Origin: Labia minor
Taxonomy: Eukaryota; Arthropoda; Insecta; Dermaptera; Spongiphoridae
Assembly: GCA_963082975.1 (NCBI GenBank)
Contig: OY720347.1
Coordinates: 31,141,398 to 31,205,397, forward strand
Length of the DNA stretch: 64,000 nucleotides
Reading direction: 5' to 3'
Part shown: positions 33,248 through 45,389 of the stretch, piece by piece
Layout of the letters: each line of letters begins with the position of its first letter
How positions within the stretch are numbered: position 1 is the stretch's first letter
Made by a program: the position numbers and the translations under genes
The notes under the pieces: model-generated
What the model saw: only the letters and a program-made list of their open reading frames with translations
Database searches by the model: none
What the model was told of the DNA's origin: nothing

Positions 33248-34454
33248 ATCTAAAATACTGAATAAAATTTTTTAATTAAAACTTGGTGGTGAGATATGAA
33301 CAAATAAAATATATCCCTAATTTTTTTCTTAATATATAAGAAATAAAAATTTAAATGCAAAAAAGACATAAGTAGCCTGTATATATTTAAATAACCTAAA
33401 GAAGGAAACGTTATCACATCATTAATTCCTCTAAGTAGTTTTGAACAGATGGCAAACAGGTTTATCTCACTGATAGATGCCTGAATTTCGAAAGCATAAA
33501 GCTTTTTTTATATGTTAATTCATCAATGCTTCAAAGATTAAGTCAAATGTCTAACAACACATGCATATTTATAAACAGAAAAAAAACTACATTCATTTTT
33601 TTTTATTTCAGGTAAAAGTCATTAGCAGATTAAGAAAAAATTTAAACTATTTATGAGTTAATGTCTGATTATTGATCAAACGTACAATTTTTATAACTAC
33701 AGTAACGACTACTGATATTAGAGTAAGTATTCAGAAATTTATATATGTGAGTATTTTTATTATTTTGTGATACTGAAAATTCTTGTTTAAAAATAATTAT
33801 TAATTAATTTTTGAAAAAAATATAAAAGGTATGTATACTTTAACACTTGATTGAATTTATGTCTATAATCATTGTTAATAATAAAAAAATAATAATAATT
33901 TTAAGCTGTTATTAAGTACTTTAGATTAGTTTAAAAATCGTAATGTTACAATAGATACGATTAAGTGTGCACAGGTGAATGAAGATCCTCCTATAGGTCA
34001 ACTCATTCAGTTCATAGTCGTTTGAGAAAGTCAAGGAGAGGAGAGAACCGCTAGGATTTTGTTTGACAAGCCAATGGACCTTAGATTGTTTAACAGATAA
34101 GGTGAAGAATTATAAATCCTATTAATCCAAAAGATAAAATCTTTTCTATATGGGATACGTAAACTAATAATTTTTTTTTAATAGATTTTATTTTGGTAAT
34201 TTCAAAGACATTGGAATGCTTTGAAAGTTTTTAACACAAATTTCATTGTACAGTCTAATTTGTGTAGATTAAAAGTATTTACTGGATTTAACCGAGAAAG
34301 AGTGAATCAATAAAAAAATTTATTATATACTAGTAAATTAATTTTATATCTATCCTAATATTTACTCAAAAACATGACAAATAATAAATAATTAACACTA
34401 TTTAATTTATAATAAAGTAAAATAAATGATGTTTATTGGATTTCCGATTATTTA
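33248..34454. other. AT-rich intergenic DNA with two mixed patches
   Basis: Patches of mixed composition lie at about 33395-33500 and 33955-34110. No ORF, RNA gene or TE end is recognised. Confidence 0.4.
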
Positions 34455-34780
34455 TTATAATAACTGGTAGAATTTTCGGTAGCTTTTAAGAATGTGTTGG
34501 GAGATATCCATTTTTATTTGGATATCCACTTAGCAGCACAACGGCTGACATCAACCATCAACCAGCAACTTAATCGTGCTTCTATATTTTGTCCAGGAAG
34601 TGTTCCTTCCTCTTTGTCTGGGAGCTAATGCAACTTCCGCCAGCTCAGGACATTCGCTAAAAATAAATAATAAAAGCGTGGCTATATACATTCAGTGGCT
34701 CACATCTTCCTTCCCAAATAGAAAAATGCTGATGACAAACAATGCCACAAGGATTAAGTAGAAGATCAAAACAAAAAAAA
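34455..34780. other. GC-richer non-coding island
   Basis: About 325 bp, including a perfect inverted pair GATATCCA / TGGATATC (34503-34510, 34519-34526). A 61-codon frame is open but matches no family I know. Possible regulatory element. Confidence 0.35.
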
Positions 34781-34895
34781 AAAAAATGGGATCGAAAATT
34801 AATACTCTTTTCCAATTAAAGAAATTAATTTGTTTTATACAAAAAATAAAACCAGCAAATTAATCTCATGTATTTTTAATAAAAACTAAAAAAAT

Positions 34896-35217
34896 CTGGA
34901 GTGTCTTCAATCAACTATCTCGCAATTTGAATTGAATAAAATAACATATATTATATTTAAATTAAATTTAATTATAAATTATAAATTAAAATTAATAAAT
35001 AATATTTATTAAACCAGCACGTGTTTGGCTCTTTGTTGATGGCACCACGTCACGTGCTGGCGCGTGATTTGCAGTGTTAAAAAATGTAAGATCAATCAAG
35101 CTGAAATTCTATAATAGCAGTTTTATACAATTTTTAATCATGTGAAAAACTATCAAACATATATCTTTATTTTTACGGTCAGTTTAGAGGAAAACAAAAA
35201 TGAAAACGTGGTAGGTA
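34896..35217 (+). repeat. long inverted repeat, left arm
   Basis: About 320 bp that reappears in inverted orientation at 36715-36985. It starts near GGAGTG and ends at AAAACGTGGTAGGTA. Inside, CCAGCACGTG (35014-35023) pairs with CACGTGCTGG (35051-35060). The arms are clearly homologous with small indels. They could be the long termini of one foldback-type element or two copies of a dispersed repeat. Confidence 0.85.
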
Positions 35218-36714
35218 ATTCCGGATGAGCAACATTTCTCAAAAGTTAATAGAAAATTACGAATTTTGAATAATGCCCGTGTACCAAATTTCATTATTCC
35301 AGCTCAAACATTTTTTGATTAATCTTGTCTACATACATTCACATACACAGACACACACAGACATTTTTCTCAACGAGATAGTAAAAACTTGTAAAAGTGT
35401 ATATTCGGCTGCATACACGCATTTATATTCTTATATTTTTTATTCATAATATAGAATGAATTAAATTCTGTATTATGTACTTACATGTACTACCTAATAA
35501 TATAATAAAAGAATTAAAATATGATTGAATTATCAACATTTTAGTGTTTTTCGTTTTACACGGTTTTATCATTGAATATTTAAGATTTCGATTTACACGG
35601 TTTTGTTCGGAACCAATCTTCCGTGTAAAACGGAGGACAGGTGTAATATAATTTACATTTTTGTATTAAACTATAATCTGAGGATCCTAAAATTTTACAT
35701 ATTTTTTTATAAAATATTGAAAAATATCTCAAGAGTAAATTTATTTTATCCAGTGATAAGAAAAAGTTCAGAGCTCATTATTATATATGTAAATTAAAAA
35801 TGATAAAAGTAAGTAATATAGTCTTATATAAGCTAAAGAATTTGTGATTTAGGATTACAAAGTAGAGAAAAATTAATATAATATTATAAAAATTTATAAA
35901 AAAAATAGGGAAAAAAATCAAATCAAAATGCCTAGCATAGTGATAATGAATTTTGTATAGACCCCTTAAGACACATGAGGTTAAAAAGAGAAAATTGTTA
36001 ATATATATATATCGTATATATATAATTAAATGACTTAGTTGACATAGAATATTTTATTTTAATTTATAGGAAAAAGTGAGATTATGTATATAAGTAATAT
36101 AATAGTAGAGATAATAAAATTAAAAGTGCAATAAGAAAAATATATGTATAACATTAAAAAACAACCATTAAATATTTAGTTATTATATTAAATGAATAAA
36201 ATAAAAAAAAATGTTTTAAATTATTCTTATTCTTATTATTATCATTAATATATATTTAATATAAAGGATATAATCTTTCGCTAATTATATTTTAGAAATA
36301 TTTAATTTCTTTCTATCAATGTTATTTATTTCACTTCTCTTAGATCAGAATCTTATTTCATTTGATATTGACTAAAAACCTTTAAACCAAATAAATTTGC
36401 ATATTGCAAATAAAACATCTGGCAGTTGAGGGAAGGATTGCCGCCAAATAAACTTGGAAAATATAATATTGAAAGGATATAACTATTATTACATTAAATG
36501 AATGATGATTATTATTATTATTATTTGAGCTCACTTTTTCGGCATAAATGCTAGAAATGTTCTCCTTGTTATTATTATTAATATATTTATATTTTATTAT
36601 TAATATTTATTATTCGTCAGAGATAGTATTGCGATCACGAAAATTTTCCATGTCGAGATTTTGATGTTTTTATACGTTTTAAAGGTTCTTGAATCATTTT
36701 CAGAAGTGAGTCAA
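35218..36714. other. spacer between the long inverted-repeat arms
   Basis: Next to the left arm is a block with CACAGACACACACAGACATT and an ACCAAATTTCATTATTCCAG motif. Next to the right arm is ATCACGAAAATTTTCCATG and a TCGAGATTTTGATG motif. Both are typical of arthropod dispersed repeats. The middle is A/T-rich apart from the Tigger-like end. Confidence 0.5.
35540..35645 (-). mobile_element. probable Tigger-like element end
   Basis: Read on the minus strand the segment runs CCTGTCCTCCGTTTTACACGG (only a few positions from the known Tigger terminus CAGGTGGTCCTCC...), then further ACCGTGTAAA repeats. Only one end is seen; it lies between the two long inverted-repeat arms. Confidence 0.45.
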
Positions 36715-36985
36715 TACCTACCACGTTTTGATTTTTTTCCTCTAAAGTGATAGTTTTTCACATGATTAAAAATTGTATAAAACTACTATATATAGAATTT
36801 CAGCTTGATTGAATAACTGAAAGTACCAGAATAAATTTTTTAACACTGCAAATCACGCGCCAGCACGTGGCGTGGTGTCATCAACAAAGAGCCAAACACG
36901 CGCTGGTTTAATAAATATTACTTATTAATTTTAATTTGTAATTTAATATATGTTATTTAATCCAATTCAAATTGCGAGGCACTCC
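36715..36985 (-). repeat. long inverted repeat, right arm
   Basis: Reverse complement of the 34896-35217 arm, with matching GGTAGGTA, AATCATGTGAAAAACTATCA, GCGCGTGATTTGCAGTG and TTTGGCTCTTTGTTGATG segments. Its internal hairpin has one mismatch relative to the left arm. Confidence 0.85.
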
Positions 36986-37439
36986 AACTTATTAGAAGAA
37001 TATATTATTTTATAAATTTCTTATATCTTTAGAATTTTTGAAATTATTAATAGGAATAATCCGATTAAAAAAAAACCCATATCAAAGCAATTTCTAAAAC
37101 ATTTTTATAATTAAGAGTATAACATTTTATTCTACATATTATAGGTATATCCTACTAAAAAAAATATTAAAGATTTCATTTTCAAATAATTTAAATATAA
37201 AAAAACATTTTCATTAAGTTTTCTTTCTATTGATTCTTTATAAATTTATACAAGTCAAGTTATATTCTTATTTTAAATTATAAATTTAATCATTAAGATG
37301 ATACAAAACGTCAATTTATTTTTAATTTAAAATAATAATATTTTCCTTTTAAGATAATTATCATTCTGATCTATTATATTCAAAGAAATATATATATATA
37401 TATAAATGATGATTAGCATAGGCCAGCTTAAAAATATAT
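36986..37439. other. AT-rich intergenic DNA
   Basis: Nothing recognised. Confidence 0.5.
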
Positions 37440-37700
37440 TATCTTTTGAGGGAATTTCTTTATTATACGAATAAGATTATGAAAGTTGGCGTCATTACGT
37501 TTTTAATTAGCAAGAAGTTGGGCTTTGCCTTAAATCAAGCCCTCTGGTTATTAGTTGTTTTCTAAAGGGGTATCCAGACTGCGACAGACGCGCTATTTTA
37601 AAATTAAATTAAAAGTAAACTGTGTTGTTTAGTGAAAATTTTAACTGCGTCTTAAAAGGCGGCCCAGCATGACTTATTGTCCAAATTGAATTTATTAATA
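37440..37700. other. mildly GC-richer non-coding island
   Basis: Mixed composition with GACAGACGCGC and GGCGGCCCAGC; no ORF. Confidence 0.25.
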
Positions 37701-37839
37701 AAAAGAATGTCAACGTTTAATGAAGCAAGTTATGTTTTCATCGCGTTTATTTTGATTTTCATTCTCTCATTATAATAAAAATTATTGAATTTTAAAATTT
37801 TATTAACGTCCAATATTCTCCATCCCTCTTCTTTTTTAT

Positions 37840-38430
37840 ATTCTCCACCTACCCTTTCTCCCCTTCCCCCATCGATTATATTTCACCCAATGCTATAAAA
37901 TGGGCAAATGTTACAAACATCATTAATGGTATCAATTATAAAGTACTCGGGTAATCGCCGGACTATCTCATGTTCACGAATCATTTTTTTTTCCACCCCC
38001 ATTCCCATAACTGACCATATAAAATGCGCGAGGGATATGAATATATGTTTCGATTTTGATAAAAATCTTGGAAATAAAAATCTATATCGATACAAATATA
38101 GAAGCGCTTTTAATGACAGCCATTTGGGCCGGTAACGAGCGGTAATCAGTGGCTCATCAGCAACACTTCGCTTTGTTTACGACGGTTGTTTTCGTTTTAT
38201 CGGTCACTCCACCCCTATTTCCCCCACCAACTGAAATAGTGGGAGGGTCCCATGACACATGTTTTAAATTACTGCACGAGTATAAACTACTGTTAATGAA
38301 ATCCCCACCTTTGCACATGGTCTTAGCCACGCCTTATTAGCCCCTCGTTGAAATGGATTACTTCGGGCACTGCTGCACCCTGGTGGCTTGCAAAATCAGC
38401 ATTGATAGAGGATAAAATAGTAAGGGAGGG
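37840..38430. other. GC-richer non-coding island
   Basis: Nearly 600 bp of mixed composition, among the longest islands. Overlapping 63-75 codon frames on both strands have no recognisable domain. Contains ATCGATT, TTTTATCGG and CACGCCTTATTAG motifs. A regulatory element is more likely than a coding exon, with low certainty. Confidence 0.35.
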
Positions 38431-39474
38431 GGGGTTGTTTTGATCTTTTATATATATTAATGAATATTCATTCATTGAGACACACCAGACAAATCGAGTT
38501 ATTTTAAATTAATTATTATTATTCATTGAAAAAATTATTATTTTATTTTTTTAATAAATTTATTAAAAATTTATTCTCTTTAATTTTGCAATCTATATAA
38601 ATTTTCTTTACGGGTCTAAGTAAAATAATGAATTTATATTAAAACAATTTCTATAAAATTTAAAAGATTTTTATTATAATTAAGTAACTACTAGAAATAA
38701 AAAACAATCTAACGATAAATATAATTTAAAATATTGTATATACATATACATAAATAAAAAAAATTGAAATTCTACATAATATTATTATAAAAAAGTCAAA
38801 AAATATTTGTATATTAGAAAATTTAGATATTTTTAAATTTTCGTAAATTATTTATTAAAAAAATTTTACAGAATATTAATTATTTATTAAAAATAAAGAT
38901 ATTGGGATAAACAATTTTGAGTTTATTATATAAAAGATAAATATTGAACACACAAATAAGAATAAAAATCATAAGTTAAGATCAATAAAAAAGACTATTA
39001 ATTCAAGTTGTAACTACAATAACAACTACAAAAATTAATAGATAATAAAATAATATATATATATATATATATATTCTGTTTTAATTGTATTTGTATATAT
39101 AATATAACATGGAATTAATTCTTTCCTAATGCAAAGCTATAAAAATGAACTATTATAAAAGAAATAAATACATTAAAACTGCTTATTGTAATGAATTTAA
39201 ATTAAAAGATTTAATCCACAATTAAAATAAATAAATATTAATATTTCTTTAAAAGAAAACATATAGATTCTTAAAAATATTTAAATATAATATAGAAATT
39301 GATTTTTCTTCCTAAAAATTAAGTTTCTATTGTAATTGTAAAATCAACAGATTTTAATTTCATCCAAAATTGTTTTGTATATAAATTATTATACATTTTT
39401 TTTTCGATGGTTGATAATTTTAAAGATCGAAATTGAAAAAGGTGTTAATAAATTTGTTTAGAAGTGTGAATAGA
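38431..39474. other. AT-rich intergenic DNA
   Basis: TA tract at about 39053-39074; nothing else. Confidence 0.5.
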
Positions 39475-39930
39475 TAATTTCTACCTGGAAGTCCAACTTT
39501 GAACTAATTCATTAGCCTATTGGACATTCATGCTTGTCAGCGGATTCTGTATACAAACTCAATTCAACAAATGCAAATGGTGCCCAAGCCGTTTTAATTA
39601 TCTGATCAGCAAACGGACTATCCGAGAATTGAAATCGGCTACCGAGTGGGAAGTTAATTAAGGGCTGGGGTTCGTTTGGTGAATAGGACGCGGAACAATG
39701 TAACTTATATGTTTTGCTAATGGGCGCAACTGCGGTGCAGAGTTTACAAGAACCGGAACAAGCTCCCGGCTAATAATCTTAGATAAACGACGATGTTGCA
39801 AGCAAAAGGAAGGCTAAGCACAAATGACACTCTTTTATAGGCTCAAAGGCCTTTTAGTCGGGTATTTTCCAAATGAAACAACATATTTCATAACAGGTTC
39901 CATTCCTTCTTAATGAACAACATTATCATC
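39475..39930. other. GC-richer non-coding island
   Basis: About 450 bp. Includes one ATGCAAAT octamer (39571-39578), TTTTAATTATCTGATCAGC and AGTTAATTAAGGG. No ORF or TE similarity. Candidate regulatory element. Confidence 0.35.
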
Positions 39931-41231
39931 CTTTCGATATAAAAACCTAAAAGTTTAAAAACATTATTTTAATTATCAGACATCCCATTTGTTTCCAGAA
40001 TATACATGTAGAAATGTTTTCTTTTAAAGCATACAATTAAAGAATAATAACTAAAAAATATTTTATTATTGTATATTTAACATATGTAAAAGTGGAATAT
40101 TTTTCTTAATAGAAAACAAATAATATACATTTTTTTATTGATTTATAAATATTAATTTTTCAATTATTTATTTAATTCTTCATTATATATTCGAAATAAT
40201 TCTACATTTAAATCTAAATATATAATTTCTTCTTGTTAGTAGTTTTTTAAAAATTTTTTTGATAAAACAAAATTATTAATTTTCTAAAATAAAATTTATA
40301 TTTGTTAATATTATTTTAAACAAATTTCAATAATATAATTATAAATATAAATCACAGATTCCTAAGCTAAAATTTCAACTAAATCGACAAATTAATTATC
40401 ATTTTTATCTAAATATTTTTTTATTTTTAAAAATATGAATTTATATTTCTTGATTTTATTTAAAATTTAATTGTTCTTGTTATTCAATCAAAATTTAAAT
40501 AAAAAATAATATTTTAGTAAAAATATAAATATATTTTAAAATAGGTATAAAACATATTTTAGCTAAATTTATTAAATTCCATTTTTTACTGTTTTTCATA
40601 AACTAATATATTAAGACTAAAATTTTAGAATAATTTAATTACGTTTATAATTAATAAATATTAAATCATGTTAAACATTTATCTAGAAATATAAAAGAAA
40701 ATACCCAGGTAGAATCTCAAAATATTTATTTTTAATTTTTAAAAGTATCTAAAATTTGTATGTATTTATATATCTATACTAATTTCTTTATTATATATGT
40801 TTATTATTTATTAAATTATTTTAATAATTTTATCATTAATTATATCATTAAAATATTTCTTATCGTTAGTGTTAAACTGAAATACTTTGAATTCTTAGAT
40901 TACAAATGAATGTAAGTACAATGTACAATTTCGAGTTATATAAGTCTGAGTAAAATTCGCTATATCTGTAGAACTTAGAGGTATAGAAATAATCAATGAA
41001 AATGCATTGTAATATTTTGTAATTAAAGAGGGAAACTCATATAATTGAAAAGATTTTGCTTTGTTTACATTTCAAATATAACTTCCAAAAGTTAATCGTT
41101 GAGTCACAGATTATGTAGTCACAATGTGAATGTTTTCAGTGTATTAAATAAGTTAAGAAAAGCCAATATGGTTAATTGAAAGATTGTAAATATTAGAAAA
41201 ATAAAAATAAAAATATAAATATTATAAACAT
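39931..41231. other. AT-rich intergenic DNA
   Basis: Featureless apart from TAGTCACAATGT near 41118, a motif also found near the Helitron-like copy at 45 kb. Confidence 0.45.
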
Positions 41232-41547
41232 CTTTTTTTATTGTATTCTTTGCGCTGATGAATGACAACATGTTTATATCAAATTTTAAAAAATTAATTT
41301 CTGCGGTTATAGATATTAAAAAAGTTTATAGTCTATGAACAAAAGAGATATGCAAGAATATTGTGATGTAATTTCATCGAAATCGGTTCAGCCAATATTG
41401 AGTCTATAACGTGAGAATTTCCGGATAGACAGACAGACAGACATGAAAAATTCTAAAGTCACTTTTGGATTCTAGAGATGATGAAATGCAAAAAATTTTA
41501 AATTCTGAGCAATGTGCAGACAAAAACCTTTTTTTTATATATATAGA
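41232..41547 (-). mobile_element. Helitron-like copy, minus strand
   Basis: Read on the minus strand it begins TCTATATATATAAAA at 41547 after an A, as Helitrons do at A/T targets. It continues through GTTTTTGTCTGCAC, AGTGACTTTAGAAT, a GTCTGTCTGTCTGTC tract and CGATTTCGATGAAATTAC. It matches the copies at 44982 and 59119. The 3' end is not preserved. Confidence 0.75.
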
Positions 41548-42099
41548 TAGAAGATTAAAGAAAGTTTGTAAAAAGAAATCTTTTAAAAATAACAATTTTT
41601 AGGATTAGAAAAATCTTGATACTCTTTCAAATTCTCTCGAAATACTACAATAAATATATGTAATGATATTTAAAGACAATTCATATTTCCTTTCCATTAA
41701 ATTATTCATATACTGGTAAAATTAAATATAAAAATATGAAAAAACAAATAAATATTATAAAATATCTATAATTAAATAGAAACATGGAATATATAGATAT
41801 TTGATATAAATTCATTTCTATTTTCAACAAGTTCATTGTTATCTTAGACAAAATGCTAATATCTTGATATGAATCGATGAGAGCCTTGCCTGAACCTGTT
41901 TTATACAAATACGTTAACTAATATAGTCGATATTCGTTACAACAGTTTTTCAAGAAGCCATTTAGATAATAGACGGTGAAAGTGTTTTTTTTTCTTTTTC
42001 CTCTTTTTTTTGTAGATCGATTTGGAAAAAAACAAAATAATTAGACTACCGAAAGATTCAGTGAGTTTCTAGGGAGATGCAGGAATCCAAAAAAGAAAA
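41548..42099. other. AT-rich intergenic DNA
   Basis: No feature recognised. Confidence 0.45.
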
Positions 42100-42370
42100 A
42101 AAAAAGCTTTTGAAATAGCAAATGGTTTCTGGTTGGACGAGAAAAGAGAGAAACATTGGAGACGCATGTCGAGATGCCGGGGCCGACACGTGTTGTGGCC
42201 AACACGGAAAACACATTAGAGCTACCGTCACAAAAAGCGACATCCAACTTGGAAGCCGATCGATTTGCACCTCAACTCACCTCGATCATAAAAAAAACAT
42301 TGGTACTTTTTGACCACTTAAGAAGCTATCTCCGGGGATGTGATTAATGCCATCGGTGGAAATCTTCACG
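42100..42370. other. GC-richer island, coding status unclear
   Basis: Two overlapping plus-strand frames of 63 codons (42122-42313, 42156-42347) and minus-strand frames are open. None shows a domain, and none is clearly preferred by codon pattern. It is either a non-coding conserved element or an unrecognised exon. Confidence 0.3.
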
Positions 42371-43629
42371 CTTCCGTTTTTCAAGAATTTTCACTGTTGT
42401 ATTTCAAAAAAGGGAACCTTTAATGAAAGCCCATATATTATATAATAACAGTAATCTTGCCGAGTCAAATTGCTCTAACAATATCAACCTATAATTCAAT
42501 AATTTTCAAACAAGGCGCTAAGCCTATAATTATGATTATTAGGCTAAAGAGAATTTCCATGGATAAATATATTCAAAAATACTACTTACAAATAAATCAA
42601 TCTAATTGACTTGGATTAATTAGTTTCCGAAAAATATTAATTATAAAAATGACTGCTTGTCAAAAGAATAATAAAAGTACAAAGGGAAAAATAATATATG
42701 TGCTGATTAGAATTTGGTGTTCCAGAGAATAATATGTTGCACTTTTATAATACCTACATCCCCTATATATCTTCGGATAAAATATATTACTATACTATAT
42801 GATGATAAAGAGAAATGTTCTATAATAGATATCAAATACAAAAGAAAAGAACAATGATAATACATATATATAATAAATATATCATTATAATTCACATCAT
42901 ATATAATTAGTTTTTTTTTAATATATCAGTATAGGTATTATTAAATTTATTCAATGAAAAATTATAACTTCTTGTATGATTTATAAAGAACCAATAGGAA
43001 AAAAAATATTGAAAAAAATAACAAACATTTTTTAATTAAGCTTGTTTTTTTTAATAAATTAATAAATAATCAAATCAATGAATCAATAATAATGACACAT
43101 ATCTTATGCCGTCGGATAACGAAAAGACCCGCAATTTCAATTATACACTCTTATATCAATATATGTAATAAATTTGTTATATATCCATGAAAAATTTCTG
43201 CAACATTTTTTTGAATTCAATTTATTAATCATTTCTATTAAGGAAATATTACTTATGTACCTAATTATAAAAATATGTTTTAATTTTAATGTGTAATATT
43301 AAATTGTTAATCATAATTTAAATTTGATAAACTGATGTTTTTCAATATTTTAAGGTAAATTTAGTTTTAATAAAGAATATTCAAAAGAGAATTGATTTTG
43401 GGTGAAAGTTACTCAGAGGAGTGGGTGAAGGAATTAATGAATAATTATGAAAAAGTAGCCGTTGAAATAATGGGTACAAAATGTACTTGAAAGGCAGCAA
43501 CATCGAAAAATGCTAACGATTAATAATTTTCAAAAAATAGTTGTTTTGTTTCTATACCTCAAACCTTGTATTGCTTTTATTCCAAAATTAGTATTAGTAA
43601 AAACCCTTAAATTTTTCTATTTAACAAAA
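42371..43629. other. AT-rich intergenic DNA
   Basis: No gene or element seen. Confidence 0.5.
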
Positions 43630-44126
43630 TACGAGGGCCGTTCAATAAGTCCGTGATTTTTTGAATGAAATACAGATTTTTTAATAAAAAATTATTTTAT
43701 TTTTCAACGTAGTCTCCTTTGAGCTCAATACACTTCGTCCAACGTTTCTTCGATCTTTTTATCCCTTCCAAAAAATAATATTTGTCGAGGACATCAAAAT
43801 AGGTATTTATTTGTAAGATGATTTTCATCGTTGGAGTCAAATTTCTTTCCACCGAGCCATTGCTTCAAGTTTGGAAACAAGATCCGGAGAATAGGGTGGA
43901 TGAAGGAGCAATTCGTATCCCAATTCATAAGTTTTCATGGAAATAGACTTTTTTCATTTTCGTCTCAAATCACGAGGTAGTCTGCTATTAATGGATATCA
44001 AACCAAAACTAAAAGACCCAACTGGTTCAACAGGAGTCAGCTGATAGTTGCCTGCTGACAGGAGCCGTGTTGCCATTAAGAGACGGTAAATTCAAAAAGT
44101 CACAGACTTATTGACCTACCCTCTTA
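43630..44126 (-). mobile_element. mariner element with both ends, decayed and deleted
   Basis: The left end (from 43632) reads CGAGGGCCGTTCAATAAGTC and the right end, inward, AGAGGGTAGGTCAATAAGTC. The inverted repeats stay similar for about 35 bp, and both ends carry TA on the outside. The ~497-bp copy retains scattered minus-strand transposase fragments and lacks most of the gene. Confidence 0.88.
43680..43980 (-). pseudogene. mariner transposase relic
   Basis: On the minus strand one frame reads TYELGYELLLHPPYSPDLVS, containing the HPPYSPDL signature that holds the third catalytic Asp of mariner transposases. Later pieces in shifted frames match the C-terminal FDSNDE, KYFF/EGIKK and KC-IELKGDYVEK regions. 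Several frameshifts and stops make it non-functional. Confidence 0.8.
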
Positions 44127-44555
44127 TTTTCCAAAAATTTTCTAATCTTATTATCATGTTACAGTGAAATCCAAAAATCCATCCACCTTCAGCATTATTT
44201 GACTTATTCTAATATTACCATTGCTTGTCTAAATGCACCCTAAATTATAGTAGAAAAATGGAGGGTGAATTTAAATTAGAATGTTGAAAGACAAGTTTGA
44301 TTTTTCTGACACTTGTCACTGAGTGTTAATACAATCCCTTTGTTAATATTGTAAACTACAATAGTAAAAAGTACGTATTATTTATTAGTCTAAAAATATA
44401 AATTTTCGCTTTTATCTTTCTACTAAATTTATAAATATAAATTTTGATTCCTTATTTATTTACGGATATTATTATAAGATTTTAAAAATAATTTAGGATA
44501 TTATAATAAAAAATGGAATTTAGGCATATTAATTGTATCTAAATTCTTTTGTAGA
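44127..44555. other. AT-rich intergenic DNA
   Basis: No feature recognised. Confidence 0.45.
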
Positions 44556-44559
44556 CATT

Positions 44560-44870
44560 TAAATCGAATGCATTAGAATTGGTTGTCTGAATTAGAAGCA
44601 GCACTCAAATTGGAATCCCGATGGGAAGGTGTGCCGGAGGGGAGCTCCTTTTGAATAGCATGGAGACAAGTTTATCTCATTATCACTCCTTTACTTTTCC
44701 ATCAATACCTCTTCATCTTAAGAGATGCATATTGGTAACCAAACTCACTTAAAACGCAGGTCCGAGTTGCCGCTGGATAAAAAGCCTATTTGCTTAAATT
44801 AAGCATCGACAAATGCTAGAATTAAGTTCAACTTGAAATCATCCTCAGGCATTGAGTTATTTCAATTGCT
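44560..44870. other. GC-richer non-coding island
   Basis: About 310 bp with a 15-bp perfect palindrome TGCTTAAATTAAGCA (44791-44805). No ORF or TE match. Confidence 0.35.
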
Positions 44871-44880
44871 CTCTATCATT

Positions 44881-44981
44881 ACTTTTGTAGCGATACTTAT
44901 TATATTTACAATTAATGTTCTGTGGAATTAATAGTATAGATAATTCTTGGAAGGATTATTTTTACAAAATTCAATTTTATA
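44881..44981 (+). repeat. 101-bp direct repeat, copy 1
   Basis: Begins ACTTTTGTAGCGATAC and ends CAATTTTATA exactly at the start of a Helitron-like copy. A diverged second copy lies at 45390-45490. Confidence 0.85.
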
Positions 44982-45334
44982 TCTATATATTATATAGATA
45001 TAAAAAGGTTTTTGTCTGCACATTGCCAGGAATTTAAATTTTTTTTCATATCTTCGCGTTTCATGATCTCTAGAATCCAAAAGTGACTTTAGAATTTTTC
45101 ATGTCTGTCTGTCTGTCTGTCTGGAAATTCTCACATCATAGACTCAAAATTGGCTGAACCGATTTCGATGAAATTACATCACAATATTCTTATATACCTC
45201 TATAGTAACATATGCTATAAATTTTATTATTATCTAATCAATAACCACAGAAATTAATTAATTTTTTAAGACGTTCTTTTTATTGTATTCTTTGCGCTGA
45301 TGAATTACAACATGTACATATAATCTTAAAAATT
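44982..45334 (+). mobile_element. Helitron-like copy, plus strand
   Basis: Starts TCTATATATTATATAG after an A and shares the GTTTTTGTCTGCACATTGC, AGTGACTTTAGAAT, GTCTGTCTGTC and CGATTTCGATGAAATTAC blocks with the copies at 41.2 and 59.1 kb. Its distal ~50 bp (45276-45321) is inverted relative to the 41.2-kb copy. Helitron 3' hairpins are missing. Confidence 0.75.
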
Positions 45335-45389
45335 AAAAGAGAAAAATGTAGTCACAATGTTAATGTTCATGTATCACAATATAATAATT

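Noticed and set aside
41426..41442. GACA tetranucleotide run (and GTCT run at 45104) as a CRISPR-like or satellite array
   Set aside because: It is the internal microsatellite block of the Helitron-like family, repeated at homologous positions in other copies.
42122..42347. Overlapping plus- and minus-strand frames in the 42.1-kb island
   Set aside because: Several frames are open at once and none resembles a known protein; no basis to choose one as coding.
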